From an uncultured Bacteroidia bacterium (GTDB lineage: Bacteria > Bacteroidota > Bacteroidia > Bacteroidales > F082), in assembly GCA_902802535.1 (NCBI GenBank), contig CADCML010000041.1, positions 1-59,605 of the forward strand: 59,605 nt of DNA. The letters run 5' to 3'. Numbering within the stretch: the first letter of the stretch is position 1; each line of letters opens with the position of its first letter. Under the pieces are notes generated by a model, which was not told the DNA's origin, did no database searches, and saw only the letters and a program-made list of their open reading frames with translations. Positions 33,518-41,687 of the stretch are shown piece by piece. The translations under genes were made by a program, and so were the position numbers.

Positions 33518-33973
33518 ATGGACGCAAAAGATTACATTCAAAAACAAGGTCTTACGCCCCATCCCGAAGGCGGCTGGTACCGTCAGGTGTACGGCAACGA
33601 CGAAAACGGCAAGAAACGGATTTCCACCATATATTACATGCTCTGCAATGAGGATTTTTCGGCTTTCCATCGCTTGCATGATGTGGTGGAGATTTGGTAT
33701 TACCATGCCGGCGAGCCACTCGACATCTACGTTATCGCTCCCGACGGCGAATTGAAGACGCATCATCTGTCTGCCGATGCCGAAATGCAGGTCGTCATCG
33801 AGCCGGAGCAGTGGTTCGCAGCGGAATTGCCAGGTAAAAAGGGATTCTCGCTCGTGGGCTGTGCTGTGGCTCCGGCCTTCACCTTTGAAAACTTCGAGTT
33901 GGCGAAGAAATCTGACCTTTTGAAACTATATCCGCAGCATAAAGAGCTGGTTGAGAGATTATGCAAGGATTAA
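33518..33973 (+). CDS. cupin family protein (DUF985)
   Basis: This is a 151-aa single-domain cupin. The opening GLTPHPEGGWYRQVY, then ISTIYYMLCNEDFSAFHRLHDVVEIWYYHAG and the later GKKGFSLVGCAVAPAFTFENFELA, are typical of DUF985 proteins. The His/Glu residues of the barrel (HRLH, E) could bind a metal. No enzymatic role is established. Start set at 33518, directly after the promoter. The downstream short ORF begins within its last codons. Confidence 0.88.
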   Translation: MDAKDYIQKQGLTPHPEGGWYRQVYGNDENGKKRISTIYYMLCNEDFSAFHRLHDVVEIWYYHAGEPLDIYVIAPDGELKTHHLSADAEMQVVIEPEQWFAAELPGKKGFSLVGCAVAPAFTFENFELAKKSDLLKLYPQHKELVERLCKD

Positions 33974-34163
33974 AAATGAACCAGAATGTTTTACTAACCA
34001 TAATCATGACATTAACAACGTAGAGCATTATACTCCGGAAATGAAGCAGGACATCATGGGCTTCATCGCCCGTTTCGTGCCCTACGGCAATGATCCGGTG
34101 GTCGCCAAGCGTCCTTCGTACAGCTACACCTTTGAGTTGGACGACAGGTTCATGATTCGTTGA
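33951..34163 (+). CDS. short hypothetical protein, possibly a gene remnant
   Basis: This 70-codon reading frame overlaps the last 23 bp of the cupin gene in another frame. The part from YTPEMKQDIMGFIARFVPYG to SYTFELDDRFMIR has GC-rich, coding-like sequence, whereas the first 25 residues do not. It could be the C-terminal stub of a lost gene. No family is recognised. A terminator follows directly. Confidence 0.35.
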   Translation: MRDYARIKNEPECFTNHNHDINNVEHYTPEMKQDIMGFIARFVPYGNDPVVAKRPSYSYTFELDDRFMIR

Positions 34164-34181
34164 TAAATGAATGAAAAACGT

Positions 34182-34218
34182 GTGCGGGACAGAACAATCT
34201 GTGCCGCACATTTTTTTT
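34182..34218 (+). terminator. intrinsic terminator after the cupin/short ORF
   Basis: GTGCGG (34182-34187) pairs with CCGCAC (34205-34210), extended by ACA with TGT, and is followed by a run of eight T. The T-run leads straight into the next promoter. Confidence 0.7.
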
Positions 34219-34220
34219 GT

Positions 34221-34228
34221 ACTTTTGC
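34221..34228 (+). promoter_or_regulatory. -7 box TACTTTTG for the ZIP gene
   Basis: A TAnnTTTG match 16 nt upstream of the ATG at 34245. Confidence 0.65.
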
Positions 34229-34244
34229 AAACAAATAAACTGCT

Positions 34245-35021
34245 ATGGGTATTACTGTCGGATTATTGATTCCATTGTTGGGCACGATGTTAGGTGCTTC
34301 GTTCGTCTTTTTCATGAAGAAAGACATGTCGCCGCGTTTGCAGAAGTCGCTGTTGGGCTTTGCTTCCGGCGTGATGGTGGCCGCCTCGGTGTGGTCGCTG
34401 CTGATTCCGTCCATTGAGATGCGGGCGGAGAGCGGCCATTGGTCGGTGTTGCCTGCCGCAATAGGTTTCCTTGCCGGTGTCGGCTTCTTGCTGCTTTTGG
34501 ACGAACTGACGCCCCACTTGCATATTGGTTCTAATACGCCCGAAGGCCCGCGTTCAAAACTCTCTCGCACAGCCATGTTGGCCTTGGCTGTCACCATTCA
34601 CAACCTGCCTGAAGGCATGGCGGTGGGCGTGGTGTTTGCCGCCGCCTCACAAGGTGCCGAAGGCGTTACGTTGGCCAGTGCCGTGGCGGTGTCGCTCGGC
34701 ATCGCCATCCAAAACATCCCCGAAGGGGCCATCATCTCCATGCCCATGTGTGCCGAGGGCAACAGCAAAGGGCGTTCGTTCCTCCTCGGCAGCCTGAGTG
34801 GGGTAGTGGAGCCCTTGGGTGGTTTGTTGGTGGTGCTGTTGGCCGCTTGGCTGACACCCATCTTGCCTTACATGCTCTCTTTCGCCGCCGGAGCCATGTG
34901 CTATGTGGTGGTCGAGGAACTGATTCCCGAAGCCTCCTCGGGCGAACATTCCAACCTCAGCACAATCGGTTTTGCCGTCGGCTTTGTGTTGATGATGGTT
35001 TTGGATGTGGTGATGGGGTGA
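34245..35021 (+). CDS. ZIP family metal transporter
   Basis: This 258-aa inner-membrane protein has about eight helices. Metal-site motifs TIHNLPEGMAVGV (helix 4) and AIQNIPEGAIISMPM (helix 5) are the classic ZIP signatures that bind Zn or Fe in the transport path. It moves divalent metal into the cytoplasm. The short loop with DELTPHLHIG is a possible metal-binding segment. Own promoter, single gene. The accessory island begins right after it. Confidence 0.92.
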   Translation: MGITVGLLIPLLGTMLGASFVFFMKKDMSPRLQKSLLGFASGVMVAASVWSLLIPSIEMRAESGHWSVLPAAIGFLAGVGFLLLLDELTPHLHIGSNTPEGPRSKLSRTAMLALAVTIHNLPEGMAVGVVFAAASQGAEGVTLASAVAVSLGIAIQNIPEGAIISMPMCAEGNSKGRSFLLGSLSGVVEPLGGLLVVLLAAWLTPILPYMLSFAAGAMCYVVVEELIPEASSGEHSNLSTIGFAVGFVLMMVLDVVMG

Positions 35022-35063
35022 GATTTGTATCTGAAAGATGATGGATTTTGAAGAAGATTTTGC

Positions 35064-35071
35064 TAATTTTG
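35064..35071 (+). promoter_or_regulatory. -7 box TAATTTTG of the type IIG R-M operon
   Basis: A TAnnTTTG match 43 nt upstream of the ATG at 35115. Confidence 0.55.
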
Positions 35072-35114
35072 CAGCGGAAACAATACAATCATGATATAAT
35101 TGTTTTGCGGAAAT

Positions 35115-38108
35115 ATGAATAAGGAATTACACGAATTAATAGAAAAATATGAATCAGATAGAGACTATTATCTAACTGATAGATATAACGAAACACTACT
35201 ACGAAGTGATTTCCTTGATCCGTTATTTGAGTTGTTGGGATGGGACATCAAAAACAGAGCAGGTCGGCCAACGAATGAACGAGAGGTGATTTTAGAGGAA
35301 CCACTTAAAGCCGGTGCTTCTGAGAACACAAAAAAACCAGATTACACATTCCGCTTGTATGCTGAGCGCAAGTTCTTTCTTGAAGCAAAGAAACCTTGTG
35401 TTCATATACATGAGGTGGATGCACCGGCACGTCAGGTTCGACGTTATGGATACACAGCTAATTTGAAAATATCTGTTCTCTCAAATTTTGAGTATTTGAT
35501 GATTTATGATACCTCCGTGAAAGTCGAGGAGAATGACACGAATCAAAGAGCATTGATTAAGAAATACCATTATACGGAGTACGAGGGGTTGTTTGATGAA
35601 CTACAAAGGTTATTGGGTAAGGAATCCATCTATTCAGGTCGGTTCGATGAGGAATGGAAAGACATTGAGGTGCGTTTGAAACAATGGTCTGTCGATAAAC
35701 AGTTTTTGAAGCAGATTAATGAGTGGCGATTGATGCTTGGCAAGGAAATACTTGCAGCTGATCCTACTATTGACATGGAGTTACTGGGTGACGAAGTACA
35801 AAGCTACATCAACAAAATTCTATTTCTTCGTGTATGTGAAGATAGAAATATCGAGACTTATAAAGAGTTGCTTGCAATTGCGGACAATGGGCAGTTTATA
35901 GCTTTGCTTGACAAGTTCAAAAAGGCCGATACACGATTTAATTCTGGGCTTTTTGATCAAGCACTATCAGAACAAGTGGTATGCAATGCCAGTTCGGCTT
36001 TTTGGACAATCATCCGCCAATTATACTTTCCTGAAAGTCCATATTCGTTTAGCGTCTTCTCCTCTGATATTTTGGGCCATATTTATGAGATATTTATAGC
36101 CGAGAAACTATCCATGGTGGGAAATGAATTGCAAATTGTTAGGAAGCCGGAGAATGTTGATCGTGATGTGGTGCCAACGCCGACATATATCATCCGTGAG
36201 ATTTTGCGCCAGACCATTTTACCACTATGCAATGGAAAAACCGACAAAGATATCTTGAAGATGAAGATTGCAGACATTGCCTGCGGTTCAGGAGCTTTCC
36301 TATTGGAGGCTTATCAATTGTTGAGTGACATTCTAATAGACTACTATATCGGACATGACACATCAAGGTTGGTGCAGATAGGAGAAAACTCATACAGATT
36401 AAAGTTTGTTGCAAAGAAGCAATTGCTGACCAATTGCATCTATGGTGTCGATAAGGATTTTAATGCTGCAGAAGCGTGCAAATTTGGTTTACTATTGAAA
36501 TTGTTAGAGAATGAGGATTCTGCTAGTTTGATGAAAGAACATCCCATTTTACCCGATCTCACTCCAAACATTCATTTTGGCAACAGTCTTTTGTCAAGCA
36601 GCGACATTGACTTGAAAGATGCAACAGAAATCAATCCTTTTGATTTTAAGAAGCTGCACTTTGATGTCATTATAGGCAACCCTCCATACCTAACAACAGA
36701 GGGCATGAAGAATATTACGCCCAAAGAGTTACCTATCTATAAGAACAAATATATTACTGCATACAAACAGTTCGATAAGTATTTTGTATTTGTAGAACGT
36801 GCCCTATCCTTGTTGAAGGAGAATGGCATGTTAGGCTATATTGTTCCATTGAAATTCATGAAGGTTGGTGCGGGTCAGGAATTACGCAGATTGATTTCTA
36901 CACAAAAAACGCTTGAAGCCATTACTTCCTTTGGAGCATGTAAGGTGTTTGAAGGCAAATCCAACTACACTTGTTTGCTTATTCTAAAAAAAGCGAGTCA
37001 CAACACATTCAAATATAGTGAAGTGAACAACCTAGAGCAATGGAAAATAGCTGACAAACATAATCTTCATAGTGATGCTAAATTGTTTGACGAAATTACA
37101 GAAAATGTTTGGCCTTTGTTCCCAGAGCACCTGCGGGAAGCCTATAACACCATTTGGTCAAGCAGCATTAACCTTTCAACTATCACTGGTGATGACAATA
37201 TTTTCAATGGAATACAAACCAGTGCAAACAAAGTATATATTTTCCAGCCTACATCGGACGAAGATGGCTTTTATACGTTTATGAACAATGGGCAAGAATG
37301 GAAAGTTGAAAAAGAGGTTACAAGGCCCTATTTTCAAACATCTCGTGGTGATGATAGTCTAAATACATATCGCACTTTCAAACCTAATGCTTGCGTAATA
37401 TTCCCATATTCAAAGGATGACGAAGGAAAACTGAATTTGATACCTCTTTTTGAGATTAAGAAGAAGTATCCACATCTATACAAATATCTTACAGCTTATA
37501 AAGCTATTCTTAATGCACCTTCGCGAGACATCAAGCCTGAACCCACTTCACCCGATGAATGGCACAGATATGGAAGGAGTCAAAGCCTTGATGCTTGCAA
37601 CTTACCACAAAAAATTATTGTGGGAGTGCTTTCTACTGGTGATAAATACGCTATTGATAGCTTCAGTACTTTTGTATCCTCGGGAGGGACAGCGGGATAT
37701 TGTGTAATTGCTCTGCCAGAGGATTCCTTGTATTCTATCTATTACATACAGGCCATTCTAAACAGCAAGTATTTGGAATGGATTAGTTCATTATATGGCG
37801 AGATATTCAGAGGTGGATTTATTGCGAGAGGTACAAAGGTCTTGAAATTACTTCCTATACGTAAGATTGACTTTCAGAACGAAGATGAGCGTTTGGCTCA
37901 CAATCACATAGCAAAATTGCAAAAGCAATTAATCGAAATAGGTGATGAGATTAATGCCTCGCAGGGTAACAAACGTAAACTAACCATTTTGCAACGTAAA
38001 TTTGAAATAGCAAAACAGCAACAGGCTGACTTTATCATGCACCTTTATGGCATGGAACAATATGATAGTATCATCCCAATAATCAAGGAACAATATGCAG
38101 CTGATTGA
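35115..38108 (+). CDS. type IIG restriction-modification enzyme (PD-ExK nuclease fused to Eco57I-type methylase)
   Basis: This 997-aa single-chain R-M protein has an N-terminal nuclease domain with PD...ExK residues P75-D76 and E90-K92 (KKPDYTFR...FFLEAKKP). A helical linker follows, then the N6-adenine methylase with SAM motif IADIACGSGAFLLEA and catalytic DVIIGNPPYLT. The C-terminal half looks like a TaqI-type target recognition domain. Codon use is much more AT-rich than the flanking housekeeping genes, suggesting horizontal origin. The ATG at 35115 is preferred over a TTG at 35100. The next methylase gene overlaps by 14 bp. Confidence 0.88.
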   Translation: MNKELHELIEKYESDRDYYLTDRYNETLLRSDFLDPLFELLGWDIKNRAGRPTNEREVILEEPLKAGASENTKKPDYTFRLYAERKFFLEAKKPCVHIHEVDAPARQVRRYGYTANLKISVLSNFEYLMIYDTSVKVEENDTNQRALIKKYHYTEYEGLFDELQRLLGKESIYSGRFDEEWKDIEVRLKQWSVDKQFLKQINEWRLMLGKEILAADPTIDMELLGDEVQSYINKILFLRVCEDRNIETYKELLAIADNGQFIALLDKFKKADTRFNSGLFDQALSEQVVCNASSAFWTIIRQLYFPESPYSFSVFSSDILGHIYEIFIAEKLSMVGNELQIVRKPENVDRDVVPTPTYIIREILRQTILPLCNGKTDKDILKMKIADIACGSGAFLLEAYQLLSDILIDYYIGHDTSRLVQIGENSYRLKFVAKKQLLTNCIYGVDKDFNAAEACKFGLLLKLLENEDSASLMKEHPILPDLTPNIHFGNSLLSSSDIDLKDATEINPFDFKKLHFDVIIGNPPYLTTEGMKNITPKELPIYKNKYITAYKQFDKYFVFVERALSLLKENGMLGYIVPLKFMKVGAGQELRRLISTQKTLEAITSFGACKVFEGKSNYTCLLILKKASHNTFKYSEVNNLEQWKIADKHNLHSDAKLFDEITENVWPLFPEHLREAYNTIWSSSINLSTITGDDNIFNGIQTSANKVYIFQPTSDEDGFYTFMNNGQEWKVEKEVTRPYFQTSRGDDSLNTYRTFKPNACVIFPYSKDDEGKLNLIPLFEIKKKYPHLYKYLTAYKAILNAPSRDIKPEPTSPDEWHRYGRSQSLDACNLPQKIIVGVLSTGDKYAIDSFSTFVSSGGTAGYCVIALPEDSLYSIYYIQAILNSKYLEWISSLYGEIFRGGFIARGTKVLKLLPIRKIDFQNEDERLAHNHIAKLQKQLIEIGDEINASQGNKRKLTILQRKFEIAKQQQADFIMHLYGMEQYDSIIPIIKEQYAAD

Positions 38109-40215
38109 GGACGCTTCCGCACGGAAATTGCGTGGTGCATATTACACACCGCCTGCAATTGCCTCGTTTATACTCCATTGGGGCATAAACGGTAGCACTA
38201 ATGCTGACATATTGGAGCCCAGTTGTGGAGATGGAGTGTTCTTGGAGCAGATGAAAAGAGAACACATGCTGTTTCATCATGCCACTGCGGTTGAATATGA
38301 AGCCGCAGAAGCAGAAAAAGCACAAGCCATTGGGTTACATGATTCGGAGGTAATAAATGCTGATTTCCATCGTTTTTGTTTAGATACAGAACAGAGGTTT
38401 GACCTTGTTGTAGGCAATCCACCATTCATTCGCTATCAGTATTATGATGAAGGTCAGCAAGAACTGGCAGGCGAGATATTTAAGAAAGCAGGGTTAAAGC
38501 GCTCTAAGTTGACCAATGCGTGGGTGACATTTATTGTAGGATGTAGCTTGCTGCTGAAAGAACATGGCAAGATGGGTTTCGTTATTCCATCGGAACTTCT
38601 TCAAGTAACGTATGCTCAGCAGCTTCGAAAGTATCTGGCCACATCGTTCAATAAGATAAACATCATCTCGTTCGAGAACCTGGTATTTGAGGAAATACAG
38701 CAAGAGGTAGTGCTTTTACTATGCGAACGTACAGGCACAGAAGAACATCTGATAGAACATATCGAGGTGAAGGATGCAGATGCATTGCAACAGCTTGACC
38801 CCCATCGTCTGAAACTACCCACCAAGCAGATAGATTTCCATGCAGATAAATGGACCTATTACTTCCTTGACAAAGAGGAACTTGATTTCCTGAGTAAAGT
38901 CAGGGTTGATAATATGCCAAAGATTGGCACATATGCTGATGTCGAGGTTGGTATCACAACGGGCTCCAACGGATACTTTACGGTACCGCAGGGAGTGATA
39001 GATATGTACCAACTACATGAGTATGCACGTCCAATGGTAGGTCGTAGCGTGCAGGTGAATAGCTTGTGCTTTACGAAAGCCGACTGGCAACAAAATCTTG
39101 CTAATGGTGCTAAAGCCAACCTACTGGTATTTACCCCTGATGCTAAAGAGAATGGCAACAAGGGCACCAAGGCATATATCGAGAATGGCGAACAGCAAGG
39201 CATCAATAAGGGATATAAGACCAGCATCCGCGATGACTGGTATGTGATACCATCCATCAAACTTTCTGATGCTCTCTTCCTTCGTCGTAATAATCTCTAC
39301 CCCAAATTCGTGTTGAATGATGCACAAGCATACACTACGGACACTATGCATCGTGTCTTTATCAAGGATGGTGTGAACCGCAAGGCTTTTGTAGTGAGTT
39401 ACTACAACTCTCTATCCTTTGCTTTTGCAGAGATTCTTGGTCGCAACTTTGGCGGTGGAGTACTGGAGCTAATGCCCAGCGAGGTGGAAGGAGTTTATCT
39501 GCCTTATCGTGAGGAAAACGCCAAATTGTTTGAGAAGGTAGATCAAATGGTTCGAGAGAAGAAAACGGCTGATGAGATACTCGACTTCACAGACAAGGAG
39601 CTTTTACAAAATGGAATGGGATTTTCTGAGAAAGAAACCAAGATGGCCCGCTCTATTTGGCACAAATTGATGGGACGCAGATTGAATAGGGAATCATTGG
39701 AAAAGAGCGCAAAACAAGTTCCAAAGAAAGAAACTGCTTCCAGGGTTAGACAACTAAACCTTTTTGAAGTGTTACAACAGTATCCTTATTATATCATAGA
39801 GAATAGTGCGGTTTGTGAAAAAAGTTCTGCATTGTCTTATGAACAATTGAGCAATGATTCAAGAAGTGTGTTTGTGTGCTATGTTAAATCAGATAATATA
39901 GAACAATTCCTTAATCAATCAGCAAAGATTTATTACACAGGCAAAAAAATTCCTTCAACACTGGTTCTCAACAAGCTGTATTATTTTATGCCGTATATAA
40001 AGAGTAAAGGTATTCGCGACTTGTATCTGATTAGAGTAGCTCGTGTCGGCACTCGCAAAGAAGGACAACCTGATAACGACCCGAACGATCTACGATTGGT
40101 ATTTGAGATTGAATTTGTGAAACAATTGTTTGAAGATTACAAATCAATTGATTTAAAAATTTGGCGAACATACACAGATACAACCTTAGATTTGTTGTTA
40201 AAAAGCATAGAGTGA
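38095..40215 (+). CDS. N6-adenine DNA methyltransferase with long C-terminal extension
   Basis: This 706-aa protein has the opening RKLRGAYYTPPAIASFI common to Eco57I/TaqI-like methylases. SAM motif ILEPSCGDGVFLEQ and catalytic VVGNPPFIRYQYY follow, then a target-recognition region (YADVEVGITTGSNGYFTVP). The extension after about residue 545 has no recognised domain and is AT-rich. There is no PD-ExK motif, so it is probably methylase-only. It overlaps the type IIG gene by 14 bp and is translationally coupled to it. Two methylases in one unit might modify the two strands of a non-palindromic site (inference). Confidence 0.83.
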   Translation: MQLIEDASARKLRGAYYTPPAIASFILHWGINGSTNADILEPSCGDGVFLEQMKREHMLFHHATAVEYEAAEAEKAQAIGLHDSEVINADFHRFCLDTEQRFDLVVGNPPFIRYQYYDEGQQELAGEIFKKAGLKRSKLTNAWVTFIVGCSLLLKEHGKMGFVIPSELLQVTYAQQLRKYLATSFNKINIISFENLVFEEIQQEVVLLLCERTGTEEHLIEHIEVKDADALQQLDPHRLKLPTKQIDFHADKWTYYFLDKEELDFLSKVRVDNMPKIGTYADVEVGITTGSNGYFTVPQGVIDMYQLHEYARPMVGRSVQVNSLCFTKADWQQNLANGAKANLLVFTPDAKENGNKGTKAYIENGEQQGINKGYKTSIRDDWYVIPSIKLSDALFLRRNNLYPKFVLNDAQAYTTDTMHRVFIKDGVNRKAFVVSYYNSLSFAFAEILGRNFGGGVLELMPSEVEGVYLPYREENAKLFEKVDQMVREKKTADEILDFTDKELLQNGMGFSEKETKMARSIWHKLMGRRLNRESLEKSAKQVPKKETASRVRQLNLFEVLQQYPYYIIENSAVCEKSSALSYEQLSNDSRSVFVCYVKSDNIEQFLNQSAKIYYTGKKIPSTLVLNKLYYFMPYIKSKGIRDLYLIRVARVGTRKEGQPDNDPNDLRLVFEIEFVKQLFEDYKSIDLKIWRTYTDTTLDLLLKSIE

Positions 40216-40410
40216 CTATTGTTTTGAAGAGAAAAAAGAAGGAGAATTGCTGTCCGATCCAGTTTTTGTAAATTTTGCAATGTGTTTCAGGTGGTATTTC
40301 CAAAATGGAAGTAACTCATAACAACGGCCATTCCCGTTTTGAAAATAGTCATGTTGAAAGTTACAAAGAAACCCATGGCAACTGATAATTACAGAAGAAT
40401 TAGAGACATA
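40216..40410. other. AT-rich intergenic stretch after the methylase operon
   Basis: No convincing gene is seen. A 27-codon ATG frame begins at 40305 and no family is evident. The 124-bp repeat starts immediately after. Confidence 0.4.
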
Positions 40411-40534
40411 GTTCGGCTTGATTTGCAATCCAGCCGTGACGGAATACAAGGATTTATAATCCGCTGCTAAGATGTTCGTTCCGCATTACAAATGCTAATA
40501 TTCAATGCGTTCGGATTGCAAATCCGAACGAACG
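40411..40534. repeat. 124-bp palindromic repeat, copy 1
   Basis: This is a near match (about six differences) to 42920-43043. It contains several internal palindromes, including GGCTtGATT-TGC-AATCCAGCC and CGGATT-GCA-AATCCG, as in REP/BIME-like elements. It sits between the methylase gene and a gene remnant. Confidence 0.85.
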
Positions 40535-40594
40535 GGGTTGTATTGCGGTAATACATGGGCGATGACGCACAGGATGAAATAGAAGCCAAGAGAG

Positions 40595-40625
40595 ATAAGC
40601 TTTTCGATGAAGTGGAAATGACGCT
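40595..40625 (+). repeat. 31-bp direct repeat, left flank of the IS
   Basis: This sequence (ATAAGCTTTTCGATG...GACGCT) recurs without mismatch at 41491-41521, exactly outside the two inverted terminal repeats. Confidence 0.85.
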
Positions 40626-41490
40626 CCTGTTTTCCGCATTGGGACACCCAACTTTTAGCTTTTCGAGTGGTATGTGACGATACCATATAGTTCCTGTTGC
40701 TCCTCATCCATGCGCAGAAGTTGGCCGAGGAATATCTGCGGGTTGCTGTGCCTCCCGTCCTTCGAGAACCCGCACTTGCGCAGGTCGTCCTCGTCCGAGG
40801 CCTCGAAGTACAGAGTCGTCATGTCGTAGAACACGACCTCCACGCACCCTCCGCACTCCCGCTTCGTCCTCTCGAAGCTGATGCGCTCGACCTGGCTCTT
40901 GATGTCGGGCTTGTCCGGCGTCTCTCCCTTGCGGCGACAGAGGTTGTCAAGGAAACGGTATATCTGGTCGGAGGTGTAGTATTCCCCAAGGTAACGTGCC
41001 AGGTAGTCGATGGTCTTGAGCTTGCTCCCGGGGTTGAACAGGCGACAGACGACCAGGTGCCTGAACATCTTGCTGCCGACGGCACCGTATCCTATCTCGT
41101 CGTATAGCTTCCCGTAGATCACCTCAGGACCGATTACTTGCACCTGGCTGTTGCCCAAGCCGGAGAGCAGCTCCTCCAGCCTGTCGTCGATGCCTTGCTC
41201 AAAAAGCGGAAGCTCGGGATGGCTGTGCTCCCTGACATATTGCCTGCCCCTGGCCTCAAGACGCTTGAGCTCCCATTCCTCCTTGGCTGTCCCGAGGCTG
41301 GACACGACGCGGTATCCGCCACCGCTTTTGTCCACCACCTGTATACTGGTGCTACCCGACTTGTTGACTTTACGACGCACAAACATGCCGCAAAGATAGT
41401 GCGGGACACCCAAAAACGCAAATTTTTACAAGAAAATTCGCTGGAATTTAAGCACTTATAAAATCATAGATGAAAATCGCGGAAAACAGG
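40626..41490 (-). mobile_element. internally deleted IS1634-family insertion sequence
   Basis: The 865-bp element is bounded by perfect 12-bp inverted terminal repeats CCTGTTTTCCGC (40626-40637) and GCGGAAAACAGG (41479-41490), and flanked by 31-bp direct repeats. Full IS1634 elements are about 1.7-2 kb, so roughly half is missing, internally, with both ends kept. IS1634 relatives are known for variable, long target duplications. The element is not self-mobile but could be moved in trans. Confidence 0.8.
40655..41386 (-). pseudogene. IS1634-family transposase, C-terminally truncated
   Basis: About 243 residues remain from MFVRRKVNKSGSTSIQV, the typical IS1634 N terminus, through VEVVFYDMTTLYFEASDEDDLRKCGFSKDG, which holds the first catalytic Asp of the DDE triad. 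The reading frame ends after YGIVTYHSKS. The second Asp and the Glu are absent. Full-length members have about 550-600 residues. A TATCTTTG box (41391-41398) ends 4 nt before the start codon. Confidence 0.82.
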
Positions 41491-41521
41491 ATAAGCTTTT
41501 CGATGAAGTGGAAATGACGCT
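41491..41521 (+). repeat. 31-bp direct repeat, right flank of the IS
   Basis: Identical to 40595-40625. The interrupted reading frame continues from this copy. Confidence 0.85.
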
Positions 41522-41649
41522 GTCGCAAAAAGGCATCAAGGAAGAAACTTTGTTTACTATCAGGTGGAAAATCGTATAACCAATGCAAAAATGCGCCTTG
41601 CAACAAACACTTTTTTAGAAAAAATGATTGTTGGAAAGTACATTTTATA

Positions 41650-41657
41650 TATTTTTG
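41650..41657 (+). promoter_or_regulatory. -7 box TATTTTTG for the AAA_14 gene
   Basis: A TAnnTTTG match 30 nt upstream of the ATG at 41688. Confidence 0.6.
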
Positions 41658-41687
41658 CACACGAATAGACACAAAAGCAATGCAAAT

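Larger units (their letters stand above)
40555..41579 (+). pseudogene. 3' remnant of a gene, split by an IS1634-family insertion
   Basis: Joining 40555-40625 to 41522-41579 (removing the IS and one direct repeat) restores an open frame of 42 codons ending LFTIRWKIV and a stop. The charged helix DEIEAKRDKLFDEVE and this ending recall C termini of SNF2-type helicases in R-M/defence operons, a tentative match. The upstream part is missing and is replaced by the 124-bp repeat. It may be the leftover third gene of the methylase operon. Confidence 0.5.
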
